DNA from: Bacillota bacterium
GTDB taxonomy: Bacteria > Bacillota > Clostridia > Acetivibrionales > DSM-1351
Reading direction: 5' to 3'
Length of the DNA stretch: 64,000 nt
Assembly: GCA_023390335.1 (NCBI GenBank)
Contig: JAEWCZ010000066.1
Location: 310,001-374,000 of the forward strand
Part shown: positions 17,958-26,629 of the stretch, piece by piece
Layout of the letters: the number at the start of each line of letters is the position of its first letter
How positions within the stretch are numbered: the first letter of the stretch is position 1
Notes under the pieces: generated by a model
What the model saw: only the letters and a program-made list of their open reading frames with translations
The model's database searches: none
Told to the model about the DNA's origin: nothing
Position numbers and translations under genes: made by a program

Positions 17958-19274
17958 ATGAAGCAAAGAGTTAAACTTGGCGTTGTCTGTCTGACCAGAA
18001 CCACATATGAATATAAAACAGCTCAGGCAATGTATACAAAAACAATTGAAGATCTTAAAAAGCTTCCTGATGTGGACTTTACGTTCATTGAAGATTGCGT
18101 AATTGAAATAAATGATGCTGAAGAGGCTGCGGTTAAACTATTATCAGCTAATGTAGATGGAGTGGTTATAATAAGCGGAACCTTCCATTTGGGTCATTTA
18201 GCCTTGATTTTTGCAAAATATATTAAAAAGCCGTTCTTGCTCTGGGCTTACAATGAGCTACCATATGATGGCGGTAAAATTCGTCTGAATGCTGTTTGCG
18301 GTTTGAATCTTAATGCTTCAAATCTTTATAAAACAGGAAAGAATGACTATTCCTGTACTATAGGCGACAGTATTGACGAAAAATGGGTAGATGCATTGAG
18401 AGTAAAGGTTGCTCTTCAAAATGCAAGGGTAGGACTTGTCGGTTATCGTGCCCACGGATTTTTCAATGTTGGTGTTGATGATATGGATATCTACCAAAAA
18501 ACAGGCATTTTGATAGACCATTATGAAATTGCAGACATGTTTTCACAGCCTGTTACTGATATTGAAATCGAAGAAGAAGAGAAGGAAGTTAGGGCATTAT
18601 TTATATGTAAGGAAGTAAATGATACACAGGTTAAAAAAGTTGCTCAGCTTTGTGTGAGTGCTTCCAAGTTTGTTGAGAAATATGGCCTTACAGCAGTAGC
18701 AGTAAGATGTTGGCCGGAATTTGCAGCAAATTATGGGGTTTCACCTTGTGCAGCAATGTCCATTCTACAATCAAAAGGCATAATTTTATCCTGTGAAGGT
18801 GATGTTGAGGGTGCTCTATCCATGTTGGCAGGTGCTGCATTAGGTGCTGAAACACCATTCCTTGCAGACCTTTCCCAAGTTGACCTTCAAGAAGATTTTG
18901 CTCTTATGTGGCATTGCGGTGTTGCACCGGCTAATCTCTGGGACGGTAAAAGTGAAAGAACACTTGATACTTATTTTGCCGGAGGTAAAGGTGTAACTGC
19001 AGGTTTTGTAATGAAAGAGGGACATGTTAATCTGATTAGATTTGACACTGCACGTGGAAAAACAAGAATGTTCCTTGCGGCTGGTGAGTCTATAGAAATG
19101 GAGAAACAGCTCTGCGGAACCTACACAAAGGTAAAATTTGAGCAGAACATTAATGACTTGCTCAATACAGTGACAGAAACAGGTGTTGCACACCATCTGG
19201 CTATGCTGTACGGAGAGTACAGAGATGTATTAAGACTGGCGGCAAAAATGATGAATTATGAAGTTATAGAGTAG
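17958..19274 (+). CDS. L-fucose/arabinose isomerase-like protein, candidate sulfoquinovose-sulfofructose isomerase
   Basis: The ATG at 17958 has GGGGG six bases upstream. The 438-residue protein resembles the L-fucose/L-arabinose isomerase superfamily: an N-terminal flavodoxin-like domain with the VDGVVIISGTFHLGH strand, a middle alpha/beta domain, and a C-terminal part with a VAVRCWPEF segment and conserved acidic and His positions (GVAHHLAMLYG). Such enzymes convert aldoses and ketoses using a divalent metal. Sitting between two transaldolase genes in a locus with a sulfoquinovosidase, it is the best candidate for making sulfofructose from sulfoquinovose. I cannot confirm the substrate from motifs. 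Confidence 0.7.
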   Translation: MKQRVKLGVVCLTRTTYEYKTAQAMYTKTIEDLKKLPDVDFTFIEDCVIEINDAEEAAVKLLSANVDGVVIISGTFHLGHLALIFAKYIKKPFLLWAYNELPYDGGKIRLNAVCGLNLNASNLYKTGKNDYSCTIGDSIDEKWVDALRVKVALQNARVGLVGYRAHGFFNVGVDDMDIYQKTGILIDHYEIADMFSQPVTDIEIEEEEKEVRALFICKEVNDTQVKKVAQLCVSASKFVEKYGLTAVAVRCWPEFAANYGVSPCAAMSILQSKGIILSCEGDVEGALSMLAGAALGAETPFLADLSQVDLQEDFALMWHCGVAPANLWDGKSERTLDTYFAGGKGVTAGFVMKEGHVNLIRFDTARGKTRMFLAAGESIEMEKQLCGTYTKVKFEQNINDLLNTVTETGVAHHLAMLYGEYRDVLRLAAKMMNYEVIE

Positions 19275-19358
19275 TGAAAATAGGGCAATTACAATCAGAT
19301 AACAAACTGATGGTAATTGCCTTAACAAAAGCATCTAAAAAATACAGGGGGCTAGATT

Positions 19359-20423
19359 ATGAGCACATTTAAAGGCAAATTACATGAAACAGTGGTTAAA
19401 TTTCCAAATACAGATATATGGATGGACTCCTGCGGTGAAAACGAACTGAACTATGCATTGGAGAGAGGCTGTGTCAGTGCAACAAGTAATCCTGCTATAG
19501 TAGGTTCTGTTATTAAGGGAGAACTGTCTATATGGGAAAAACGTATAAAAGAAATGGTATCAGAAAGAAAAGACATGACTGAAGAGGATGTGGCTTGGGC
19601 TCTGATTTATGAAATAGGTGCACTTAGATCAAAAAAACTTCTTCCTATTTTCAATGAATCAAAGGGTAAAAAGGGCAGACTGTCAATTCAGACTAATCCC
19701 AAGTATTACAGAGATACTGAAAAAATGTTGCAGCAGGCTGATATTATAAACAGTCTTGGCGAAAATATGCAGGTAAAAATGCCTGCTTCTGAAGCAGGCG
19801 TTAGAGCAATGGAAGAGGCAACTTACAGAGGAATCAGTATTAATGCTACCGTTTCCTTCACGGTTGCACAGGCTGTTGCAGTTGCTGAAGCTGTTGAAAG
19901 AGGTTTAAAGAGAAGAGAAGCAGAAGGCCTGTCTACTGAAAGTATGTCACCGGTTTGCACAATTATGATAGGCAGAACTGATGACTGGATGAAGAAATAT
20001 ACTGATGAACAGGATATAATTGTTGATCCTGAAGCCCTTGAGTGGTCTGGGATTGCAGTTATGAAAGAAGCCTACAGAATATTTAAGGATAGAGGCTATA
20101 AGACCAGATTGTTATCAGCAGCGTGCAGAAATCATCATCATTGGTCACAATTGATAGGCGGCGATTTGTCAATGACTATTCCGTTCAACTGGCACAAGAA
20201 ATTGAACTCATGTGATGTTGATGTAGTAAGCAGAATAGATATACCTGTTAAAGAAGAATATATGACTCAACTTAAAAAGCTAAGCGAATTTCAAAAATCC
20301 TTTGACGAATTTGGCATGAAATATAACGAGTTTGAAAAATATGGCGGCTTCAGAGCGACAGTATCCGGATTTATTGGTGGGTATGACGAATTATTAAAAC
20401 TCGTAAGGGGATACATGATTTAA
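19359..20423 (+). CDS. Transaldolase-family protein with atypical active-site residues
   Basis: This 354-residue protein has the classical transaldolase layout: Asp23 (WMDSCG), TSNP near 42, Schiff-base Lys140 (QVKMPAS), and the NATVSFTVAQA strand. At the position of the catalytic Glu of E. coli TalB it has Gln111 (SIQTNP). At the position of the active-site Phe in SPFVGR it has Met (TIMIGR); the phosphate-site Arg is kept. Gln at this place is a feature of fructose-6-phosphate aldolase, so the reaction may be an aldol cleavage or a transfer on an unusual substrate. It is the second transaldolase-fold gene in the operon, 84 bases after the isomerase gene, and overlaps the exporter gene by one base. 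Confidence 0.72.
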   Translation: MSTFKGKLHETVVKFPNTDIWMDSCGENELNYALERGCVSATSNPAIVGSVIKGELSIWEKRIKEMVSERKDMTEEDVAWALIYEIGALRSKKLLPIFNESKGKKGRLSIQTNPKYYRDTEKMLQQADIINSLGENMQVKMPASEAGVRAMEEATYRGISINATVSFTVAQAVAVAEAVERGLKRREAEGLSTESMSPVCTIMIGRTDDWMKKYTDEQDIIVDPEALEWSGIAVMKEAYRIFKDRGYKTRLLSAACRNHHHWSQLIGGDLSMTIPFNWHKKLNSCDVDVVSRIDIPVKEEYMTQLKKLSEFQKSFDEFGMKYNEFEKYGGFRATVSGFIGGYDELLKLVRGYMI

Positions 20424-21334
20424 TGAAAATAAAACAAACAGCTCCTTTATTGCTTTTAGCATTCATATGGGGATGCTATTATGTCGCAAGCCAAAAAGCC
20501 GTCTCGGAAATGTCAGTTTTTACAGTAGGAATTGTAATTCGTTTTATAACTATGATTCTTCTGACTGTAATAATGTTTAAAAGAAACGAGTTAAAGCTGT
20601 TATTTAATACAAAAGGCATTCTATTCAGATTAATACTAATTGGTGTTCTGGGTTTTTCCTTGGATTTGACGGCGTTCATTGGTCTTAGTCTTTCCCATGC
20701 GGGCGCCGGAACAGCATTATTAAAGTGTGATATTATCTTCGTAAACCTTATGTCGGTTATAATTTACAAAGAAAAATTCACGAAGCTGGACTGGTCATAC
20801 ACCTTTATAATGCTCTTTGGCGTTCTAATGGTTATGGGAATTGATTTCAGTAAGTTCAAAATTGGTAATAAAGCAGATATATTCTTTATATTAAGTGCAT
20901 TATTTGTATCGATTAATGCCTTTGTAATAAAAAGTGTGCAGTTGGACAAGAAAAATCCGGCGGCAGATAATGTAGTAGCGTTTTATAATAATTTCATAAC
21001 TATGATTCTGTTTATTGGTACGTCAGTTTTTATGGGAACCATGGGACAACTCAGCAGGTTGGCTGAAAACAGGCCGCTATTGGTGGCGATATTGGCTGCA
21101 GGGTTGGGACAGACTCTTATATATATTGTGTATTATTATAACCTTAGACGTTTCCCGGTTTGGATTGTTAAGGTATTCCTGCTTTTAATGCCGATTGTTG
21201 CAACAATCGTAGCTTTTCTCCTGTTTGGAGATGTTATGGTGCTAGGCCAATATATTGGAATGGCCATAGTATTAGCAGGAGCGTTTGGTATATTAATTGA
21301 ACAAAAGAAAAAAGCTGAAATACAAAAAGGCTGA
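20423..21334 (+). CDS. DMT-superfamily (EamA) transporter, candidate sulfonate exporter
   Basis: The 303-residue protein has about ten hydrophobic helices arranged as two EamA repeats, with the usual early WG segment and a second repeat from about residue 150. Its start overlaps the stop of the transaldolase gene (TAATG), so it is translationally coupled and belongs to the operon. EamA proteins usually export small metabolites. Sulfoglycolysis must export isethionate, dihydroxypropanesulfonate or sulfolactate, so that is the natural guess here. No TauE/SafE-type exporter is present in the window. Confidence 0.75.
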   Translation: MKIKQTAPLLLLAFIWGCYYVASQKAVSEMSVFTVGIVIRFITMILLTVIMFKRNELKLLFNTKGILFRLILIGVLGFSLDLTAFIGLSLSHAGAGTALLKCDIIFVNLMSVIIYKEKFTKLDWSYTFIMLFGVLMVMGIDFSKFKIGNKADIFFILSALFVSINAFVIKSVQLDKKNPAADNVVAFYNNFITMILFIGTSVFMGTMGQLSRLAENRPLLVAILAAGLGQTLIYIVYYYNLRRFPVWIVKVFLLLMPIVATIVAFLLFGDVMVLGQYIGMAIVLAGAFGILIEQKKKAEIQKG

Positions 21335-21351
21335 ATTATATAAGATATAGG

Positions 21352-21398
21352 GACTGATGCACAGCGAATAAATTATATTCAATGGGCATCAGTCTTTT
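21352..21398 (+). terminator. Terminator of the 13754-21334 operon
   Basis: A 9-bp stem (21352-21360 with 21386-21394) with a long 25-base loop is followed by four T. It lies just after the exporter gene. Confidence 0.6.
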
Positions 21399-21414
21399 GA
21401 CATTAAAATAGTAA

Positions 21415-21721
21415 GGACTTGTTGCAAAACCGAAAGTTATTTATTTTAACATCAGTACTCCCCGTATAAAATTGTATCAATGCTTGCTTCCAAGATATTT
21501 GCAAGAGTTTCTAGCGGCTCACCATAGGATATTTTACCGTCGCTCACATTCATCGTCCATGATTCATAGTTTCGCTAAAACCTACCTCGTGATAGGTTTT
21601 CCGGTAAAATATCCGTGTTCGCCGAGAAACATCTGCAAATATCTTTAACCAAGCTTCCATTGATACCATTTATACTCCTAAGTACAGGTTAAGATAGATA
21701 AAATAGTTTTGCCACAAGCCC
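21415..21721. repeat. Roughly 307-bp imperfect palindromic element (MITE-like), non-coding
   Basis: The whole stretch reads as a long inverted repeat. The ends (21415-21430 and 21706-21721) pair with two mismatches. An inner segment 21466-21539 pairs with 21601-21672 over about 70 bases with scattered mismatches. No gene fits inside. A 33-base part, 21462-21494, recurs with one mismatch, in reverse orientation, inside the short palindrome at 52928-52980, so this is a dispersed repeat. It lies between the converging sulfosugar operon and the ROK gene. It could fold into a very long RNA hairpin and act as a two-way terminator. Confidence 0.7.
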
Positions 21722-21738
21722 TTTTTGTAGAATATAAA

Positions 21739-22968
21739 TCAATCTTTCATCTCTATTAAGCCGCCGTTTTCAAAGAAATAGTTTATAATGGTTGAAGCAG
21801 GCCCCTGAGTTTCCAATTGCAGATTGAAATTGCTGAAGGTTACCTTTTCATAACCTGAGTAATTGGACAAATGTATATACAGATTCTTTCGGAACTTCTC
21901 ATTTTCAAATAGTTCACCATATAAAATTATTGATTTGGGATCAAATAAGCACATTGCATTTTTTATTGCAATAGACAAGAAATAAATAGACCGGTCCAGT
22001 ATATCCTCTATCAATTTATCTCCATCTTTATAAGCTTTAATAATATTCTTCATATTTATATTTTCAGCGTTTCCGTCGGTGTATGAGAAGAGATAGGGTG
22101 TCAATTTGTTTGATAATATGTTAGCAACATTTCTTTCAATGGCATCGTATCCGGCGATTGTTTCAAGACATCCTCTGTTGCCGCATTCACAGATTGCGCC
22201 GTTAGGGTCTGCAATAGTATGACCAAGTTGAATTGCATTAAAGTCATATACGCTTAACGTATCCTGATAGAATACTCTGGCTGCTCCTACACCGGGGCCA
22301 TATTTTATAAACAGCATATCCTTGGGGTGTTCCATATTGGCAAAAAAACTTTCTCCATGTGCCAGTGAACAGATGTTGTTTGTCAATATTGCAGGAACCT
22401 TCATTCTTTTCTGAATATATTCAACAACATTGACGTTATCCTCCCAGACGTTATAAGAATTAACACTTACTCCTGCTCTGGAATTCACAATACCCTTAAC
22501 ACTTACACCTACACCCAGAATGGTTCTCGTTCTGACTATATCATAGTAAATAAGGTTGTGTTCCAAAATAGCACATACCTTATCCAGTATTGCTGATGAT
22601 TTTTTGTGACAATCTGCCGTAAACACTGTATCTTCAAAAATAACCGTATTATTTAAATCCATACATATAATTTGAAATTTATTGGTGCTGATATATATAC
22701 CGATAGTTGCGTATTTTTTTCTATTTATATCTAACAGAATTTCCTTGCGACCCTTGCGGTTATTTTTTTGTTCAATGGCCGATTCAACAAGAATTCCTTC
22801 GTTAATGAGGTCGGTTGTAATAAGGGTAATAGCAGCCGGTGTCAAATTCAATTTATTGGCTATCTCCTTTCTGGAGATACCACCAGAGCGATATATCAAA
22901 TATAGGATTGAACTCCTATTTTTTATCTTAACTCCTAGCATATTAATTCCATTTGCAGATTGATCCAT
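21739..22968 (-). CDS. ROK-family transcriptional repressor (XylR/NagC type)
   Basis: The 409-residue protein has an N-terminal winged helix (about residues 15-75) with a MarR-like recognition helix (ISRKEIANKLNLTPAAIT). A ROK sugar-kinase-like domain follows, containing the zinc motif CECGNRGCLE near residue 248. ROK repressors release DNA when they bind a sugar or sugar phosphate. The ribosome binding site is weak (AGAAGTGAGAG region). It is the second gene of a leftward operon behind the DUF4867 gene, and divergent from the sugar ABC transporter and GH31 genes. It is the likely local regulator of sulfoquinovose use; its operators are not proven. Confidence 0.85.
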   Translation of the reverse strand: MDQSANGINMLGVKIKNRSSILYLIYRSGGISRKEIANKLNLTPAAITLITTDLINEGILVESAIEQKNNRKGRKEILLDINRKKYATIGIYISTNKFQIICMDLNNTVIFEDTVFTADCHKKSSAILDKVCAILEHNLIYYDIVRTRTILGVGVSVKGIVNSRAGVSVNSYNVWEDNVNVVEYIQKRMKVPAILTNNICSLAHGESFFANMEHPKDMLFIKYGPGVGAARVFYQDTLSVYDFNAIQLGHTIADPNGAICECGNRGCLETIAGYDAIERNVANILSNKLTPYLFSYTDGNAENINMKNIIKAYKDGDKLIEDILDRSIYFLSIAIKNAMCLFDPKSIILYGELFENEKFRKNLYIHLSNYSGYEKVTFSNFNLQLETQGPASTIINYFFENGGLIEMKD

Positions 22969-23011
22969 TAGCTCTCACTTCTTTTCGTTAGATTATATTA
23001 CCTCAAATTTA

Positions 23012-23674
23012 CTAATATTTTATTTCTAAATTTTCACCGGTTATTCCTACATATGCTCCATTTGATGCTGGAATACTTTCCTCATGGGCTATTAACCATT
23101 TATTTTGCATCCATAAAAGCTTATCCTCTTCACATAGTGGTGACGGAATGGAGGCGAGCGGTTTATTGGTACCGGCAGGCAGTACTATTATACTTTTAAA
23201 CCCCTTATCTGATACCTTGCAGGGGGCAAAATGCAGTGTAGTGCCGTATAATTCAACAGCAGTCCCAGCGGGGACGTAAAAGATCTCAGTTGATGTACTT
23301 GGCAACTTATTATCCTTAATATCACGTATATCTGCTAAAATAAGTACCAAATCTGTTACAGCGACATCTATCTCAGAACCTTTATGATATTCAAGAGCAT
23401 TGAGCTTGCTGTTGTTACCGTTACAGTATCCTATCTGAATAGGCATGTTGCCATAAAAATTATTACTAAGCTCTTTTGCAATAGAAGTGTTCATTAATTC
23501 ATCGTCACATGCAACATATACATTACCTGAATCCGGAATGTCTTTAGTTTTCATAATTTCAATACATTTGGAAAAGTCATAGTGGCCAAGTGCTTTTCCA
23601 TACTTTAAAAAAGTTTCATCAAATATACTTTTTATTTGCAGAGTAGGATTTAATTGCTTGCAATAATTCATCAT
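23012..23674 (-). CDS. DUF4867 family protein
   Basis: The 220-residue protein matches the DUF4867 pattern, with IQIGYCNGNNSKLNALEYHK-type and VAVTDLVLIL segments and a YVPAGTAVELYGTTLHFAPC stretch typical of a cupin-like sugar-binding or isomerising fold. AAGGAGA precedes the start. It lies first in a leftward operon with the ROK regulator. DUF4867 genes tend to occur beside carbohydrate operons; a role in SQ handling, for example as a mutarotase or isomerase, is possible but unproven. Confidence 0.75.
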   Translation of the reverse strand: MMNYCKQLNPTLQIKSIFDETFLKYGKALGHYDFSKCIEIMKTKDIPDSGNVYVACDDELMNTSIAKELSNNFYGNMPIQIGYCNGNNSKLNALEYHKGSEIDVAVTDLVLILADIRDIKDNKLPSTSTEIFYVPAGTAVELYGTTLHFAPCKVSDKGFKSIIVLPAGTNKPLASIPSPLCEEDKLLWMQNKWLIAHEESIPASNGAYVGITGENLEIKY

Positions 23675-24039
23675 CAGAGTTCTCCTTATAATTATAATAT
23701 ATTATAAAAAAATATAAAGCTATCTACATAATTATGGAAATGTATTTCTAAATTTATATTGTAAATGAGTAATTAATTATAAGTGTTAATAAAAAATATT
23801 ATGTAGAACTTTATTTTAGAATATCATAGTAATCAAAATCTTTCAATCATAGAACTTGAAACAATTATAGATGTGTAAATAGCCGTATTATACCCTAAAT
23901 AGTATTAAAAGGATAAAACCGAAACCGTGAATATTAAAACTGAATATGACATAATTAAAATATTTAAACAAATAATCAACCAGAAATCATATTCAATTAT
24001 ATAAAATGTATTATTAAGTCGAAAAAAACAAAATAGTTG

Positions 24040-24068
24040 TTTACTTTTTATAATATATGATATATAAT
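24040..24068 (+). promoter_or_regulatory. Probable promoter of the sugar ABC transporter / GH31 operon
   Basis: TTTACT (24040-24045) and TATAAT (24063-24068) are 17 bases apart, giving a leader of about 240 bases before the binding-protein gene at 24315. The rest of the 640-base gap (23675-24314) is A/T-rich, and I see nothing else in it apart from the palindrome at 24174. Confidence 0.55.
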
Positions 24069-24173
24069 TGCCATTGTAAACTAATGTTTTTGGTAAATGT
24101 GTATAGTTATAAGTAGCTTCACGAACCCAATCAGTTATTTATGACCATATAGTTACCGACAAGTTTTATTTTT

Positions 24174-24210
24174 TTCTTCAATAAATTAAAGGCTTTAATT
24201 TATTGAAGAA
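24174..24210 (+). promoter_or_regulatory. Perfect 37-base palindrome in the ABC-operon leader
   Basis: Arms 24174-24191 and 24193-24210 are perfectly complementary over 18 bases with a single central base. It lies about 105 bases downstream of the predicted start site. No long T tract follows, so it is not a plain terminator. It could be an operator for a dimeric repressor blocking elongation (a ROK roadblock) or an RNA hairpin in the leader. Confidence 0.6.
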
Positions 24211-24314
24211 ATGGTATAAATGCCTAAAAATATAGCTTGGGCCCAATGTTAAAATCCATACAATAGGGGCAAAATCTAATTGGTAAAATAATATAAGAAA
24301 GAAGGTTAACAATT

Positions 24315-25631
24315 ATGGGGAAGATTATCAAACGTATTGTATCAGTAATGGTAGTTCTTTCAATGTCAATGTCAATTCTTGCAGCATGTGGTAAATCTGA
24401 TGTAAGTCAGTCGACAAATTCAACCTCGAATTCAACAACCGGGAAAAGTGCGAGTACTGAAAAGGTTGTAATCACATTCCCAAGTATTTGGGTTGGAACT
24501 GATGGAAAAGCAAAAGTATTTGGCCAAATGGTAGATTCGTTTAACAAGGAAAATGAATCTAAAATCGAAGTAAAAATCGAAGAGTATACAGATTACGATG
24601 CTTATGAAGATAAGATAAGGGCTATGATATCAACCGGTAACGCCCCTGATATTTTTACCTTCAAATCAAGCGCAGACTTACAATTGTATTCTGAATCAGG
24701 TAAGTTAATGGATCTCACATCCTACCTGGCTGAGAAGGAATGGTCTGATAAATTTGCAGAGGGTGTAATAAAGACAGCTCAGCATAATGGTAAAAACTTT
24801 GCTCTCCCATATGAAAATGCTGTTATTGCAATAATGTTTAATAAGAAATTATTGAACAGCGTAGGAATTACAACTGTTCCAACTACTTATGAAGAGTTGT
24901 GGAAAGTATGTGATGCATTAAAAGCAAAGAAGATATTCCCAACTGCACAGATGACAAATAAAAATGCATGGACTTCAATGTTATGGTACTCATATGCACT
25001 TGCAGCAGTAGGAGGACCTGATGTTTATGAAAAAGGATTAGATGATCCTGCCTTCGCAGAAGCTGCAAAGATTATGCAAAAGATGTTTACTTATACTTCG
25101 CCTGATGCTCTTGGAGCAGATGCTACAGTTGTAAACGGACACTTCTTTAATGAAAGATCCGCAATATATACAAATGGTTCCTGGATTCTGTCAAGAATCA
25201 AAAAGGAAGGTGTTCAGGGCCTTTATGACAATTTAGCTATCAGTGCCGGCTTAGGCTACAACGGTGGTAAACCGGGAGCATACGTAAACGCAGTTCAGGC
25301 TTACATAGCTGCTGCTAAGCAGGATAACCCTGCAAAAGAAGAAGCAATAGTTAAGTTCTTAAAATATATTTGTGATGTTGACAGAGTGACTGAATTGTCA
25401 AATTCATCAGGCTCAATATTCACAATCAAGTCAAAGATTACTGATCAGACAGAAAAGCTTCAGGCTACAATGATTGAACAAAGTACAGCTGCTCCATATA
25501 TGATCGGAACTTTTGAGTCAGCAATGCCAACAAAGGTAGTAACAGCATTCCCAGCAGCTCTTGAAGGTCTTATTCTTGGAGAATACACTCCTGAGCAGTT
25601 TGTAGCAGAATTAAAAAAAGCTAATAAATAA
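24315..25631 (+). CDS. Extracellular sugar-binding lipoprotein of an ABC importer
   Basis: The 438-residue protein is a solute-binding protein of the large (family 1, MalE-like) sugar type. It has a lipoprotein signal with lipobox LAAC near residue 25 and a Ser/Thr/Asn linker, then the two-lobe fold. Two permease genes and a GH31 sulfoquinovosidase follow, so sulfoquinovose or its glyceryl glycoside is the likely ligand. No ATPase gene is present; such importers usually share a common MsmK-type ATPase encoded elsewhere. Confidence 0.87.
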   Translation: MGKIIKRIVSVMVVLSMSMSILAACGKSDVSQSTNSTSNSTTGKSASTEKVVITFPSIWVGTDGKAKVFGQMVDSFNKENESKIEVKIEEYTDYDAYEDKIRAMISTGNAPDIFTFKSSADLQLYSESGKLMDLTSYLAEKEWSDKFAEGVIKTAQHNGKNFALPYENAVIAIMFNKKLLNSVGITTVPTTYEELWKVCDALKAKKIFPTAQMTNKNAWTSMLWYSYALAAVGGPDVYEKGLDDPAFAEAAKIMQKMFTYTSPDALGADATVVNGHFFNERSAIYTNGSWILSRIKKEGVQGLYDNLAISAGLGYNGGKPGAYVNAVQAYIAAAKQDNPAKEEAIVKFLKYICDVDRVTELSNSSGSIFTIKSKITDQTEKLQATMIEQSTAAPYMIGTFESAMPTKVVTAFPAALEGLILGEYTPEQFVAELKKANK

Positions 25632-25661
25632 TACTATAATCAATACAATAAAGATTTGAAT

Positions 25662-25691
25662 ACTTTGGCAGGCTGTATAGCCTGCCAAAGT
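25662..25691 (+). promoter_or_regulatory. Intercistronic hairpin after the binding-protein gene
   Basis: A perfect 12-bp stem with a six-base loop lies 30 bases after the binding-protein stop and has A rather than T behind it. Hairpins at this place usually protect the 3' end of the binding-protein mRNA, so that it is made in excess over the permeases. Confidence 0.7.
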
Positions 25692-25744
25692 AAAAATAAC
25701 GACTATAATATTTTGAGTTGGTTTGGACGATGGAGGCAGGAGCG

Positions 25745-26617
25745 ATGGAAGTTAAAAAGCATGACATAAAAAACATCTGCATCTTTATATTGCCGGGACT
25801 AGCACTATTTACACTATTCTTTATTATACCGGTAGGCTATGTATCAATAACCAGTCTTTTTGAATGGAATGGGATTACATCACCTATATTTAAAGGATTA
25901 TATAACTATAAGGATATTTTTAGTGATAAAGTTTTTTGGCGAAGTGTGAAAAATAATGTTCTGTGGGCTGTAGTTGCCGGAGGTGTGCAGGTTCCACTTG
26001 CGATGCTTATGGCATTAATATTATCAAAAAAACCAAGAGGTTGGCAATTTTTCAGAACAGTGTACTTTTTGCCACAGGTTATTTCGGGAATTGCTCTCGC
26101 CATGTTATGGGCAGCAATGTATAACAGCGAATTCGGTTTGATTAATGGTTTATTAAGAGCCGTAGGTCTTGGTGAATATGCAACAAATTGGCTTGGCACT
26201 ATTAAAACAGCTTTTCCTGCTATGCTGATTTATTGGATATTCTATATCGGCTATTATATGGTTATAATGCTGGCGGATATAACTAATATTGATGAAAGCT
26301 ATTATGAAGCAGCTCAGATTGATGGTGCTGACGGAATAAGACAACATATTCATATCACAATACCTTTAATCAAAGGTTCATTTCAGACTTGTGTTACATT
26401 GGCTATGATTTTCGGATTAAGAACGTTTGAACAGGTGTATTTGTTAACAAACGGAGGACCTGCAAACAGAACTTCCGTGCTTGTACTTTATCTGTACAAT
26501 CAAATGAAAACAAATAACTATGGTGGAGCAAATGCATCCAGCGTTATGCTTATATTAACAGGAGCCTGTGTTATTTTACTGATTCGAGGTATATTTGCTA
26601 GATTAAATAAGGAGTAA
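25745..26617 (+). CDS. Sugar ABC transporter permease (MalF/UgpA type)
   Basis: The ATG at 25745 has GGAGG eight bases upstream; the frame is open to a TTG at 25718. The 290-residue protein has six hydrophobic helices and the cytoplasmic EAA loop (EAAQIDGADGIRQHIHITIP region near residue 190) that docks with the ATPase. It pairs with the following permease, whose gene starts 12 bases later. The substrate is inferred from the neighbouring GH31 enzyme. Confidence 0.88.
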   Translation: MEVKKHDIKNICIFILPGLALFTLFFIIPVGYVSITSLFEWNGITSPIFKGLYNYKDIFSDKVFWRSVKNNVLWAVVAGGVQVPLAMLMALILSKKPRGWQFFRTVYFLPQVISGIALAMLWAAMYNSEFGLINGLLRAVGLGEYATNWLGTIKTAFPAMLIYWIFYIGYYMVIMLADITNIDESYYEAAQIDGADGIRQHIHITIPLIKGSFQTCVTLAMIFGLRTFEQVYLLTNGGPANRTSVLVLYLYNQMKTNNYGGANASSVMLILTGACVILLIRGIFARLNKE

Positions 26618-26629
26618 AGGAGGAGAAAT

